From: Tolypocladium sp. Sup5 PDA-1
Taxonomy: Eukaryota; Ascomycota; Sordariomycetes; Hypocreales; Ophiocordycipitaceae
NCBI GenBank assembly: GCA_000750105.3
Contig: JPHH03000049.1
Coordinates: forward strand, 124,001-188,000
Reading direction: 5' to 3'
Length of the DNA: 64,000 nucleotides
Shown here: positions 20,958-31,938 of the stretch, in pieces
Layout of the letters: each line of letters opens with the position of its first letter
How positions within the stretch are numbered: position 1 is the stretch's first letter
The notes under the pieces: generated by a model
What the model saw: the letters and a program-made list of their open reading frames with translations, nothing else
What the model was told of the DNA's origin: nothing
Database searches by the model: none
Program-made: the position numbers and the translations under genes

Positions 20958-22560
20958 GGCAGTATTTCACACGAGGCTCGTGGAGTCGATTCAACTACGG
21001 GCGTGAGGGTGTTGGATCGTTGTATAGTAGGATGTATTATGGTAGGGCAGGTGTCAATCACGCGGATATTGTAACAATAGCACAAATGGCATTGCCAGGA
21101 TCGTGGCTTTTTGGCTACTGTACATTTGGAAAACTCAGGAAGTCGTCAACTTGAAGTCTGAAAAAAGACCTGTCAGCTGTCCACGGTATTCGACCTGATT
21201 AGGGTTCTCGGCTCATACCAAGTCGCGAAACCAGCTGTAGTCTATAGTTACAAGGCGTAAAGAGGCCATACCAAGCGGAAATTTTGGGTATGTCACCAAT
21301 GATACAGATCCCAACAAATTCCAGCAAAGGATGAGCCCATTCAGGCTGTGCCGTTCACCTGTCGGGTCTAGGGTAGGCTGTCATCGGAAAGCCGTGATGG
21401 CACCGTGCATCAACAGCCCCGCTCCGCATGAACCCCGCGAGATCGAACCATCAATGGAGTCTGAGCACGGCTTAGTCCGTACATGTTAGCATCTTGACGG
21501 CGGCGCGAGGAGGAGCCGCTCGTGAGATGAGCCCTGTTCGATAATCTAGGCGAATGCCTGCTAGCAGGCTTGCTGAGATGCTGCGTTGTGGCGTGGAGTG
21601 TCTCTGGTTCTGAGGCCTCCAGCTGCGGAATTAGACGAACATCCGGATACATGCGTGGCTGATGCGGGCGATGCAACGCAGGACAGACAGCGGAAGCCCA
21701 ACTTGCGGGGCGATGGGGGACGGTCCGAGACGCAGTTTGGCAGTCTCTGGTGCTTAAACTGTAATCTGGAAATTGGTCACGCTCGCAGCATTCCAGCGCC
21801 GTTTGTTTGCGCATTTTGCCATTGTCAAGGCACGCCGACACTCGATATGCCATCTGCATGTTTTAATTGTGTTGACATTTTACGGATACGGATAACGGCA
21901 CTGCGATAAGCGCCAACGGTGGACCACCCGCACCTTGGCGGTACGTACCTTTGCTGGAGACGCCATAATTCGGGCCCGTGCAGGTGTGATTCGGGTTTGG
22001 CTTCCTGGAGCTCACTACCTCCCTCATCATCCATTTCCCAGCCCCAAGCACCACCTCACGCTATCAGCGCCTGCACCGCGACCGCCGGCCGAGCTTCGTC
22101 AGGCCGACTCGACGCTCCCGCATCTCCCTATCCACGCTGCCGCGCCTGGTCTGCGGCTTCGCCGACGAGCTCCTGACGTCACGACGCCGACCCGCTCCGC
22201 CTCCGCCGACTGTTGGTCTCGGGGCAGCGCTTCCGACACACCCGCAGCAAACGGCCTACGACCTCGACGGGGAACCTTGTTTGCAGTGGCCGATTTGCCT
22301 CGAGGCGGACACCGCAGCGCGCCGAAACCCCGTCGAGAGCCCCGAGCGTACACCCATCACCATCTCGGCACTCACTATTCTCCGGCGGACACGGCCATGG
22401 CGCACCTGGCCCGTAAGCGCCTCCTCTGACGTCCAGGTCATGATCCATCTGCTGGCAGCGCCATGTATGTCCCGGCCTCGCCGCTACACGAGCCCCCTGC
22501 TGATGCGACTCGTTTGCGTAGTGACATAGCTCTGGTCCGCCCACGGGGGCCTTCGCGACC
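20958..22560. other. Intergenic and probable 5' leader of FMP27
   Basis: 1.6 kb with no credible gene. The last ~550 bp is C-rich and probably transcribed. It contains an upstream ATG frame of ten codons (22397-22429), a second upstream ATG at 22463 whose frame overlaps the main start, and a possible leader intron 22413-22529 (donor GTAAGC, branch GCTGAT, acceptor ATAG) that would remove the second upstream ATG. Confidence 0.45.
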
Positions 22561-25500
22561 ATGGCGCTCCTCAACCCGACCTTCCTCTTTGGCCTGCTCG
22601 TCCTCTTGTACCTCTCGTCGTTTGTCTTCTTGGCCGTCATCCGAATCGTTACCGGCATATCCATCCAGCGAGTCGGCTACTTCTCGCTCCGCCGCCTGGC
22701 TTACACCCCGCGAGATGGATGTAGGATCGAGATCCGCGGCCTGGGACTCAACGTCCACCGTCCCACCTTTGCCCAGCCGACGTGGATCAGTCTCGTCCTG
22801 AACGAGTTGGTGGTGACACTCGATATCCGGGAGCTCCAAGGGCGCAAAACCGTCGAGACAAAGGACGGCGAGGACGAAACGACGTCGGATGACGGAGTTC
22901 CCCCAGAGTCGGTCCCGCTGCACAAGAACCCCCCCCAACGCCGAAAGACGCAGGCAACGTCCCGCAGCGAGACATGGCAACAACTTACAAAGTTCAAGGA
23001 GAGGATAAAGCGGCTACATCGGAACATCAAGTGGCTCCGGATGGTGGACGTGGTCGCGACAAACTCGACCATCAACGTGACGGATGTGGGCAACGTCCAG
23101 GTCGGCAGCTTCACAATTGCCGTCGACACGAGGCGCAAAATGGTCAATCGCGCCCGGTTCTCCTTCAAGTCCCAGTCTCGGAAACGGGACCAACGCCAGG
23201 CAGAGTGGATCTTGTCGCTGCGGAGCGTCTTGTTCACCACGGCCGGGAACGAGTCTCTCGAGGTTCTGGACCATGCGTTGCTCAACGTCCACGGCTTTCT
23301 CTACGAGTCGAGGGACGGACTGCGAGACGCCACCATTGCGCTGAAACTGGGCAGGGTCCACATACCTTACGATGAAATTGAGCTCTGCGCAGCCAGATTC
23401 AAGCGGTGCCGTAGAGACTCCGTGTCGTTTGCCCCGGACGAGCACGTGGATGTTGTCCTGGAGGATGTCATGCAGGAATTTGGCGAGCCGGGCAGCACAA
23501 ACGACCACCTGATGAGGACGGTTTCGGACTCCAAGGAGTTTTGCAGCTCCATCTTGCGGGGGATCAAGGAGGTGCAGTTTGCCGTCAGCTTCGTCGGCCT
23601 CACTAAAAAGATTACCTCCGTGAAGCCGTGCGCGAACCCAATCCTGCTGAATGCGTCGATGAAGGAGGTTGGCGTCGACCTTCACCGTCTGGACCCCAAG
23701 TCGCCAGCCCATCGCATGTACTTTCCGTCCAAGGACATTGCCCACGAAGCTCTGGCTGCGGCCTTGTCGATTTCGGTTGGCCTGGACGACGGGCACGGAA
23801 AGCCGGACCGACTGGTCTACATACCCATGGCGACGACCACGGTCCGCACGACGCTGCCTTCGAAGACGGTCGAGCTGGCGCAAGATGGGAGCATCGGAGA
23901 GAAGAATGCCAACATTCTGTTTGCCAACTCTGTCGTCACCTCCCCGTCGGTTGACCTCGATCCTTGCCACCTGCCGCTCCTCATTGCCCTCATGCAGCCG
24001 AAGCCTAGTCCTCCCAAGGCACACCATGAAAGGCATCGCAACCTCATTTCGCGCCTCCTCCCCAAGGCCAACATTAAGTTTTCGATGCACGAGCCCGTTC
24101 TTCGAATCAAGCTCAAGCCGTTGCAGGACACGGAAGACCCCGACGATTTTGACCTCATCATCTCGTCGATATCGTCAGTGTCTCTCGACGTGGAGTCGTC
24201 TCACTCGTCCGTGGAAGACCTGCACTACTTCCTCGACGGATCGATGAGGTTGCAGTCTCACCAGCTATACTACCAGACCTGCTCCGGCGAAATCTTCAAC
24301 CTCATGACGACCGAGTCCTTTGATCTCAAGGCTCATCTGGGGGCCGAGCCGGATGTCTGCGTCGACGTTACCGGAAACATTCAATCCTTCTCCATCAGCA
24401 TGGTGAGGCCAGAGATCACGGACGGCTTGCGGCAGATTGTTCGGCAGCTGCGAATCGATGTCGAGCCGGAAAAGCGAGCCACCTCCAAGACGGCCAAGCA
24501 TCAGAATTTCCTGCGGTCAATGCCCGAGTGGCTCATACGTTGCCACGTCGAGGCGTCCGACTTCAATGTCGAGGTCGCCGGCGTGGACGAGGACATCTCG
24601 GATGATACGAGGGGTGTTTCCTTGCATCTCGATACGTTCTCCGCCGAGTATCGCGCACACCGGCTCGACGGTCTACAACGGCGGATGACGAGGAGACGGA
24701 CCCATAGCCGGTCAATAACCCAGTCCGACTCGGACTTGACCCCCGCCCCTTCGTCGCCTAGGTTCAGGAGGAAGCCGCAGAATTCTGGCGACGGGCGTCG
24801 ACTTGCCCTTCATGCGCGAGGCATGGAGGCTCAAATCGTCGACACAGACAGACTGGAAGTGGAACCGTTTGTCAACATTCCTCGCCTTGAACTGGCATTC
24901 TCCACGTCCTCCGACAGCCATGGCCCCATGTTTCACATCCAATCATCGATTAGGACGATCATGGTGCAGTACTCACTGTACCGGCATTATGCAGTGGGAG
25001 TAGCCACGATGACCCTGCGAAGAGCGTTTATGAGGACAGGGCGAGACATTGCCCGACCTCGCCAGCAAGGCACCTTCTTGAGCCCAGATTGTCTTCCCCC
25101 AACGCCAGGAGTTCCCGACACCGATGGCCTATCTACCATCACCCCAGAACTGGTGACGGTGGACGTCAAAGCTGCATTGGTTCAGATTAAGGCGGAGATG
25201 CCCCACGAGCCGTTGATGATGCTTCACGTCTTTGGCTTGGAAACTGGTCGTCACAGATGGTCTACCCCGTACCTGTCTTCCAAGCTCTGTCGCCTCTACG
25301 TCGAACCACCGCGAATGCGCAACGTTTGGGCCAGAATGATTAGCATCAAGAACGGGCGAGTCGACTTGCGCGAGTCAAAGCACAAGACAGCCCGCGGCGC
25401 GACCGTGGATGAAAAGATGATTGATATTGCTAGTGAAGCGATTCGGGTTGGCGTTCCCCACGAAGTCACCGTGAGTCGAATAACAGACAACATCATCAAC

Positions 25501-28500
25501 GTCATAAAATCGGTCCAGCAGCTGCACCATCGCTTCAAGACCGGCACAAACGAGTACATCCTGGAGAAGAAGCCTGAAGGGCCCAAAAAGGTCCCAAAGA
25601 TCTCTGTCCGTACTCGAAACTTTCTCTTCGAGATGGAGGACGGCGCGTTCGAGTGGAAACTGGGCATCATCTATCGCACCGGCCGCGTGGAGCAGATGCA
25701 ACGAATAGCCCGCGAGGAGGCCTTCAAGGTCAAGTCGAAGAGAGTTCGCGAGGAGGGGTCAAGAAAAGGAAGCAAGAATCGATCTCGATCAGCATTCGCA
25801 CGCGGCAGAACGGAGCACTCGTCCTCCTGGTTCAGAAGCAGAAGCCTCGACAGCTATGAGCAGGATGGTCAAGGCCTGCGAAGAGGTGCCATGCCTCGGT
25901 ATGACCCGGACGGAGAGAGTCTCGGCATAAACGGGAACGCCAAGGTGTCGGAACATGACGCGCGCGCCAACCTGAACCACTTCAACGCCCAGTCTTGGAA
26001 GAAACGGATCGAACGCGCATACAAAGTCTCGCAGAACAGCATGAGAGAGCTACGGGGCATGTTCTGGGGCCCGAACCAGTTGCCCGAGGACATTGAAGAG
26101 ACGGAGAACATCCTCGAAGTGCCTCAGCGACCTGCTCTCATGTCGGCCATGATATCTGACCTGCACATTACCGTCGACAAGCCGACGTTTGCCATGCAGG
26201 ACCTGCCAGACTTTATCCACAAAGTGGGCAAGGGGATGCCGCGCGACATGAAGTACAGCCTCCTGGTCCCGATGCATGTTACCATTGGCATGGGCGAGGC
26301 TCGATTTTCTCTACGCGACTACCCGCTGCCCATCCTGCACATACCGGGCCTGAAGACTGGGCAGTCATCGAGGATGCAGTCTGTTTCTCTGAAAGCCAAC
26401 TTTGTCATTGCCGAGGAGTTTAGGGGCGTCGAGTCGACTCGGCGGGTCCGAGTCAATGTCATTCCGCCACGGAGCACCGACCCTGCCTCGTCTAATGAAG
26501 GAAGCTTTGCGATCGAGGTTCGGCGAACCATTGGCCCAGTCAAGTCATACTCCGACGTGTACATGGACATCAACACAGCTCTGCCAACCCGGATTACCTG
26601 GGGACCATGCTATCAACCGGCTGTCCAGGACATGATGATGGTGGTCGAGTCCTTTACGAAACCGCAGGTGGACCCATCGGAGCGGGTTGGCTTTTGGGAC
26701 AAGCTCAGGCTCAACACCCACTCGCGCGTCCATGTCGCCTGGAAAGGGGACGGCGACATGCATCTTTCTCTCAAAGGCACTCGCGATCCATACCAGGTGA
26801 CGGGCAATGGTGCGGGTTTCCTGATGTGCTGGCGCAACGACGTGAGATGGAACATCAACGCCGAAGACGACCCGAAGCGGTTCATGACTGTCGACAGCGG
26901 AGAATATATCTGGGCCATACCAGACTACAGCCACCTTGTTCGAGAAGCAGCGCGCCGACGGGACCAGGAAGACGGCCACTTGAGCGAAGACAACGTCAAG
27001 GCTGGCGCAATATTCAAAAAGGTTGTCATGAAGCTCTCGGGCAAAGTTCAGTGGATGGCTGGCCTGGTGTTTGAGCGCGCCATCGAAAACGGGAAGCGAC
27101 GCTTCGACTTCAAGCCTCACTACAACGTTGTTCTGAAGAACCCCATGTATGCCAAATCGGTGGATGGAGTGCCGTACGATGCCATGCGAGGCTTTAGAAG
27201 TCGGCACATCCACTTGTCGATTGCAGTGCGCGCGCCGGTGGACCGCGACTGGATGTCCCAGAACCCCGAGCCGTCCAGGAGCTACAATACTGTGCATCTC
27301 ACTCCTCGGTTCTTCACGCACTTCTTCGAGTGGTGGCGCCTGTTCGGCCAGCCAATATCGCTACCGATCCGCCAGGGCAATCTCTTCCCGGGCCGTGAGA
27401 AGAACAGCAAGAAGTTTGGCAGGCACCTGGCGACGGTCAAGTACAATCTGCTCCTGGCACCGCTCTTCCTTAGCCACATTTACAAGCACAAAGACGCGGA
27501 GGACTACTCTGAGAATGCCGTCTCGGCAACCGGCCTCAAGGTCCGCTTCGACAGCTTCATGCTCGACTTGCACCAGCGAAGGGAGGAGTTCAACACACTC
27601 GGCAAGGGCAAGAACACGCAGAGCAGGACTTCGGGAATCAAGATCCACGCAGCGCAACTCGATCTGGCCAGTGCAGATGTCCGAGCTGTGTCGGCGAGCC
27701 TCAAGGGCACGACGACCGAAGCCATCAAGAAGGGTTGCCTGTCGACGCTCATCACTGAGCAAGACGACAAGCCCGATCTCTCGAAATTCACAATTCCCGA
27801 CAACGACTTTAGCTGGATCGATATGGACGATTTTGTTGAGCTGGATTGGATTCTTCCCACGGAGCCTCACCCTGACACCAAAATACTGCCTCTGGCGTAT
27901 GCGCCCCGGTTGACCTACTTCCGCCAGACGGATATCGGCGGCACCATTGCCGGAGATCCGACTCGGACGAGCCCCTTTGGCGACGAGCCATCGCATTTCT
28001 GCATCATGACTCACGACGACGACCCAAAGCGCGTTCAGGCCCAGCTGATCCAGGAACGACTCGACCAACTTGGTGTCCAGATGGTATCGCATTCACGAAA
28101 CGTGGGCGAAGCTGAGCTGAAGATGGTTCAGACCAACTCTCAGGACCCTGAGATTGTGGAAGATGTCGATGCACTCCGAAAGCACACCAGTGTTCTGAAG
28201 GAGAAGGAGGAGTTCCTGGAGAATATGATTGAACACATGACCGCCAAAACACCGGCGAGCAGCCACGTGTTCAATGGAAACGGGAAACAGGGGTCACAGA
28301 GATCGAGCGAAAGCGACGATGTTCTCGACATCCCATCGACGACGGAATTCGAGAGCGACTTCAACAACCGTTTCGTCGTCCACAACTTGCAGCTCAAGTG
28401 GAACAACTTGCTGCGCAACATTGTGCTTCGATACATTCATCAAAGCAGCCAGCGGCGAGGATTCATCTACTACCTCTCGCGGCCGGCCGTCAAGTTCATC

Positions 28501-31434
28501 CTGGACATTGTGGAAGAGCAAAACAAGGCCAAGTCCAACAAGCCGGGGAAGGCGGCGTCGATGACAGGCACTTCTTCGTCTCCCGACCCTAGTGTGCAGG
28601 AAAAGGACAGTGCCCAAGACCTCGAGGATCGCATAAAGAGTCTCCTGGGAGAGGGGCGCAGACGTACAAACTCCAGCTTCGCCACGAACGGGGACGGCAC
28701 CTGCGCCGCGATTGAAGACCTGGAGAGTGGCATCTCAAAGGAGTTTAGTCCCCAGAGGGGCTACCACGTGCGGTTGATTGCGCCCCAGATACAGCTGCAG
28801 AGTGACAAGAACAAGAAGCACGTCGTCTTGGTCACCGCCAAGGGCATGGAGCTCAAGGTGCTGGATGTCATGGACAAGACGAGAATCTCTGATACCGTCA
28901 GCGGACTTGTGCAGCGCCGTTTCTCCCTCAACATGGACAGCACGCAGTTCTTTGTCACACACCAGAAGTGGTTCCTGACAAACCTGGTGTCCATGTACGC
29001 GGGCAGCAAATATGGCACGCCTATTGGCTCTTCGTGGCCGCCCTGGGTCCCGATGGAGGTCATGTTCAACTTCACTGCCGATCCGTTTGGCTTCAAGCGC
29101 GTGGTGCAAAAGACGTCGGCCATGCTCCGCTACGACAAGTACAACAACCTGCGTCTCAAGTACAACGACGAAGTGAACACGGACGACGGGACCGACGAGG
29201 CATCGCCCGAGACCGAGTGTCGTTCTGACAACCTTTGGGTTGAGTTTCCGCAGGCTCGAGCACTTTGCAACTCGTCGCAGTACTACGCCATGTACGTTAT
29301 TGTGTTGGACCTCCTCATGTACAGTGAGCCCTTGGAGAAGACCCGCAGCGAGCGCCTGGAGAAGATTATGCTTGCTTCCGACTTTAGCGACCTCAGCGGC
29401 GCGCCTCAGATGGTGCAGAAGCTCCAGGAGCGGATCAGGCAGCTGGAGGAGATCAAGTCGCACTTCCAGATTTACTCCAAGTACCTGGACAAGAGAGGGT
29501 GGGAGGACCGTCTGTCCCTCGAGCGAGACCTGGCTGCCTGCGAGGACGAGCTTTTCTTCATGATGAAGGCGATTACCACGTCTCAGAGAAAGTACGACAC
29601 CAACAGCGATACCAACGCATTGCTGAAATGGAGCATATCGGCTCGCGAGATCGTCTGGCACCTCATGCAAGATTCCAACGAGCCCCTGGTTGAGCTGCAG
29701 CTCAAGGACGTGGAATACGACCGCACCGACAACTCGGACGGGTCCCACATGAACCTCATCCGCGTCGGCAAGGTGCTGGGTCTCAATCTTCTTCCGGACG
29801 CTACGTACCCGGAGATTATCGCTCCCCACTATGGCGGTGAGAAGGGATCTGGTCAAGTCGGAGAAGACGATGACATGATTCGTGTCTACTGGTATATGCT
29901 GGAGGCCATTGCGGGCATTCCGGTCATGGACCGCTTCGAAGTGAACCTGTTCCCGATGAAGGTTCAGCTGGAGCGCGAGGCCGGCAAGCGTCTTTTCGAG
30001 TACATCTTCCCCGGTATGGACGGGGACAAGTTCTCTGCCAGCAAGAACCATTCGCCTTATATCATCAAGCAGGATTTGGGCGGCCAAGATGATGAGGACA
30101 GCGAGTCTATGGCGGGCTCAAGCAGCCGTCTTGCTACGCCGGCGGTGGACAGGGACTCGTCTGGCTTTGCCACACGTGCCGGATCGCTGGAGCTTCGACT
30201 GCGGCCGACTCTGTCGTCTAATACGCCGCAAGAGCGCAGCCCGAAGAAGGCCCTCAGCATTAATAGCGGCGAGGGGCATTCATTCCGGCTATTCCGCTCG
30301 GCGGGGACAGGCAAGACGATGCTGTCCAAGAAGTCGTCGCACGATTCCCTTCGACCCGGCACGGGAACGCCGCGACCTGGCGGTATTGGACGGTCGGGGA
30401 CAGGGTTCTCGTCCAAGGACAGCCGCGAGTCTGGGGCCGCCGACTCCAAGAAGGGATCTCGTTTCGGGCTGCGGGGCAAGGGGCCGTCGGACGACAAGCA
30501 GCAGGCCGACGACCTCTCCAAGATGATTACTCGTGCCAGCAACTACATGACGTTTGCCTACATCAAGATGCCGTCGGTCGTGCTCTGCCTCAGCTACAAG
30601 GGCAAAGACCAGCGTAACTTTGAGGACGTGCACGACTTTGTCTTTCGGCTGCCGACGATTGAGTGGCAGAACAAGACGTGGTCGAACCTGGACCTGGCGC
30701 TGGCGCTGAAGAAGGCTGTCGTCAAGGCGCTGATCTCGCATACGGGCGCGATCATCGGCAACAAGTTCTCGAAACACCGACCCAACGCAGAGCAGCGTAG
30801 CAGGCTGAGGGAATTGGCCAGCAGCTCCGTCATGATTTCGTCGAGCGCGTCTCAGCACTACGCGGGCAGCATCAACGATAGCGACGACTCGTCCAGCATG
30901 TACGGGACGTCGCCGGTGGACTACTCCCGCTCGCCTCCGCGGTCGACGCGTGGCAGTACGCATAGTAGCATACCCGCGCCGCGGTCCGCGAGTCGCAGTA
31001 GCAGCGTGGCAAGCGGCAGATCCTACCGCACCGGCGCATCTGGCCAGAACGGCCCCAGCGTCCCGGCGTATCTTACGATGACACCGCCGACGCCGGTCGA
31101 GGGCAGAACCGAGACGGGATTGGGAATCGACCTGCTGCGGCCCTCGTCCAGCAGCAGCTTCAGCACTTCATCCCATCGACGTGCTCTCCGCAACGTTGGA
31201 GGGGGCGACAGCAGGCCGTCGACGAGCGCGAGCAACCTCGACTCGGGGGACCGGAGGCGGACCACGGGCGGCGGGCTGATGGACCGGATCAACGCCTTGA
31301 CTCATAGGAAGAACAACCGCGAGAGCAGCAGCCAGGGCGACGACGACACGGAGGCAGGCGACGACGATTCACGAGACGGGAAGAGTCGCGGGAAGAAGCT
31401 GAGCTGGGCCCAGGGGAGGACCAAGACGGGGTAA
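22561..31434 (+). CDS. FMP27: FMP27/BLTP2 (Hobbit) bridge-like lipid transfer protein
   Basis: Single uninterrupted frame of 2957 residues, the largest gene here. Members of the RBG/BLTP superfamily form long hydrophobic grooves that carry lipids between membranes at ER contact sites; yeast has Fmp27 and Ypr117w. An N-terminal membrane anchor (about residues 4-30, NPTFLFGLLVLLYL) is followed by the first RBG strand-rich module. The family-defining GFWDK motif is at about 1377-1381 in the block ERVGFWDKLRLNTHSRVHV, and the WPPW motif is at 2159-2162 (SSWPPWVPMEVMFNF). Coiled-coil segments occur near 2270-2340. The C-terminal ~450 residues are low complexity, Ser/Arg/Gly-rich, broken by a conserved block (ASNYMTFAYIKMPSVVLCLS). 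Length is normal for fungal members. ATG context GCGACCATGG. The lack of introns over 8.9 kb contrasts with most neighbours. Confidence 0.95.
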   Translation: MALLNPTFLFGLLVLLYLSSFVFLAVIRIVTGISIQRVGYFSLRRLAYTPRDGCRIEIRGLGLNVHRPTFAQPTWISLVLNELVVTLDIRELQGRKTVETKDGEDETTSDDGVPPESVPLHKNPPQRRKTQATSRSETWQQLTKFKERIKRLHRNIKWLRMVDVVATNSTINVTDVGNVQVGSFTIAVDTRRKMVNRARFSFKSQSRKRDQRQAEWILSLRSVLFTTAGNESLEVLDHALLNVHGFLYESRDGLRDATIALKLGRVHIPYDEIELCAARFKRCRRDSVSFAPDEHVDVVLEDVMQEFGEPGSTNDHLMRTVSDSKEFCSSILRGIKEVQFAVSFVGLTKKITSVKPCANPILLNASMKEVGVDLHRLDPKSPAHRMYFPSKDIAHEALAAALSISVGLDDGHGKPDRLVYIPMATTTVRTTLPSKTVELAQDGSIGEKNANILFANSVVTSPSVDLDPCHLPLLIALMQPKPSPPKAHHERHRNLISRLLPKANIKFSMHEPVLRIKLKPLQDTEDPDDFDLIISSISSVSLDVESSHSSVEDLHYFLDGSMRLQSHQLYYQTCSGEIFNLMTTESFDLKAHLGAEPDVCVDVTGNIQSFSISMVRPEITDGLRQIVRQLRIDVEPEKRATSKTAKHQNFLRSMPEWLIRCHVEASDFNVEVAGVDEDISDDTRGVSLHLDTFSAEYRAHRLDGLQRRMTRRRTHSRSITQSDSDLTPAPSSPRFRRKPQNSGDGRRLALHARGMEAQIVDTDRLEVEPFVNIPRLELAFSTSSDSHGPMFHIQSSIRTIMVQYSLYRHYAVGVATMTLRRAFMRTGRDIARPRQQGTFLSPDCLPPTPGVPDTDGLSTITPELVTVDVKAALVQIKAEMPHEPLMMLHVFGLETGRHRWSTPYLSSKLCRLYVEPPRMRNVWARMISIKNGRVDLRESKHKTARGATVDEKMIDIASEAIRVGVPHEVTVSRITDNIINVIKSVQQLHHRFKTGTNEYILEKKPEGPKKVPKISVRTRNFLFEMEDGAFEWKLGIIYRTGRVEQMQRIAREEAFKVKSKRVREEGSRKGSKNRSRSAFARGRTEHSSSWFRSRSLDSYEQDGQGLRRGAMPRYDPDGESLGINGNAKVSEHDARANLNHFNAQSWKKRIERAYKVSQNSMRELRGMFWGPNQLPEDIEETENILEVPQRPALMSAMISDLHITVDKPTFAMQDLPDFIHKVGKGMPRDMKYSLLVPMHVTIGMGEARFSLRDYPLPILHIPGLKTGQSSRMQSVSLKANFVIAEEFRGVESTRRVRVNVIPPRSTDPASSNEGSFAIEVRRTIGPVKSYSDVYMDINTALPTRITWGPCYQPAVQDMMMVVESFTKPQVDPSERVGFWDKLRLNTHSRVHVAWKGDGDMHLSLKGTRDPYQVTGNGAGFLMCWRNDVRWNINAEDDPKRFMTVDSGEYIWAIPDYSHLVREAARRRDQEDGHLSEDNVKAGAIFKKVVMKLSGKVQWMAGLVFERAIENGKRRFDFKPHYNVVLKNPMYAKSVDGVPYDAMRGFRSRHIHLSIAVRAPVDRDWMSQNPEPSRSYNTVHLTPRFFTHFFEWWRLFGQPISLPIRQGNLFPGREKNSKKFGRHLATVKYNLLLAPLFLSHIYKHKDAEDYSENAVSATGLKVRFDSFMLDLHQRREEFNTLGKGKNTQSRTSGIKIHAAQLDLASADVRAVSASLKGTTTEAIKKGCLSTLITEQDDKPDLSKFTIPDNDFSWIDMDDFVELDWILPTEPHPDTKILPLAYAPRLTYFRQTDIGGTIAGDPTRTSPFGDEPSHFCIMTHDDDPKRVQAQLIQERLDQLGVQMVSHSRNVGEAELKMVQTNSQDPEIVEDVDALRKHTSVLKEKEEFLENMIEHMTAKTPASSHVFNGNGKQGSQRSSESDDVLDIPSTTEFESDFNNRFVVHNLQLKWNNLLRNIVLRYIHQSSQRRGFIYYLSRPAVKFILDIVEEQNKAKSNKPGKAASMTGTSSSPDPSVQEKDSAQDLEDRIKSLLGEGRRRTNSSFATNGDGTCAAIEDLESGISKEFSPQRGYHVRLIAPQIQLQSDKNKKHVVLVTAKGMELKVLDVMDKTRISDTVSGLVQRRFSLNMDSTQFFVTHQKWFLTNLVSMYAGSKYGTPIGSSWPPWVPMEVMFNFTADPFGFKRVVQKTSAMLRYDKYNNLRLKYNDEVNTDDGTDEASPETECRSDNLWVEFPQARALCNSSQYYAMYVIVLDLLMYSEPLEKTRSERLEKIMLASDFSDLSGAPQMVQKLQERIRQLEEIKSHFQIYSKYLDKRGWEDRLSLERDLAACEDELFFMMKAITTSQRKYDTNSDTNALLKWSISAREIVWHLMQDSNEPLVELQLKDVEYDRTDNSDGSHMNLIRVGKVLGLNLLPDATYPEIIAPHYGGEKGSGQVGEDDDMIRVYWYMLEAIAGIPVMDRFEVNLFPMKVQLEREAGKRLFEYIFPGMDGDKFSASKNHSPYIIKQDLGGQDDEDSESMAGSSSRLATPAVDRDSSGFATRAGSLELRLRPTLSSNTPQERSPKKALSINSGEGHSFRLFRSAGTGKTMLSKKSSHDSLRPGTGTPRPGGIGRSGTGFSSKDSRESGAADSKKGSRFGLRGKGPSDDKQQADDLSKMITRASNYMTFAYIKMPSVVLCLSYKGKDQRNFEDVHDFVFRLPTIEWQNKTWSNLDLALALKKAVVKALISHTGAIIGNKFSKHRPNAEQRSRLRELASSSVMISSSASQHYAGSINDSDDSSSMYGTSPVDYSRSPPRSTRGSTHSSIPAPRSASRSSSVASGRSYRTGASGQNGPSVPAYLTMTPPTPVEGRTETGLGIDLLRPSSSSSFSTSSHRRALRNVGGGDSRPSTSASNLDSGDRRRTTGGGLMDRINALTHRKNNRESSSQGDDDTEAGDDDSRDGKSRGKKLSWAQGRTKTG

Positions 31435-31938
31435 TTAGTAGTTTCGGGGAGGCACCTTTTTTCTTCTTTCCATTTGCAGAGGGTGTACGTATAGAAGATG
31501 ATCTGGTGTTGGGTTGGATGGATGGGCAAGCGTATCAAAAAGGCTGGGATGGGCGGCTGTCTGATGTTTTGGGCCGCGTGGGTATGGAAAAGGGGGCTGC
31601 ACTGGATTGGGGATATGGGTATTTTCAACATTACGTGTTATAGGTACGAAGTATTACTGGCCTGGATGGCTTATTCTTTTGTTACGTGCTGCCTTTGCGA
31701 CACCGTCCAGTCAGCGTCAACGACATTTTCCCCGACGTGGTGGAACATCGAGGCGGTAGTTCCGCGTAGTGAACCAAGTTGACCTCCAGGGGCGGCATGT
31801 ATGTCCCCCATGAGCTGAAATATTTCTCAATTAGACATTAAGTTCCCTCCTGGTTACCGCCTCCTCGCGAGCTCCATAGCCTGCCAAGGCCTGGGCCAAG
31901 GGCAGCCTGTCTTGTCTCCTACAGCCCCAGGTAGCTCC
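31435..31938. other. Convergent intergenic spacer
   Basis: 504 bp between two convergent stop codons; holds both 3' ends. T-rich runs just after 31450 may belong to the FMP27 polyadenylation region. No gene seen. Confidence 0.5.

Noticed and set aside
22463..22801. 112-codon frame starting upstream of FMP27
   Set aside because: Treated as an upstream frame overlapping the main gene rather than a separate gene; no protein family signature.
28735..30087. 450-codon antisense ORF inside FMP27
   Set aside because: Mirror frame of a strongly codon-biased gene. It has no family features, and the sense strand carries the conserved WPPW block.
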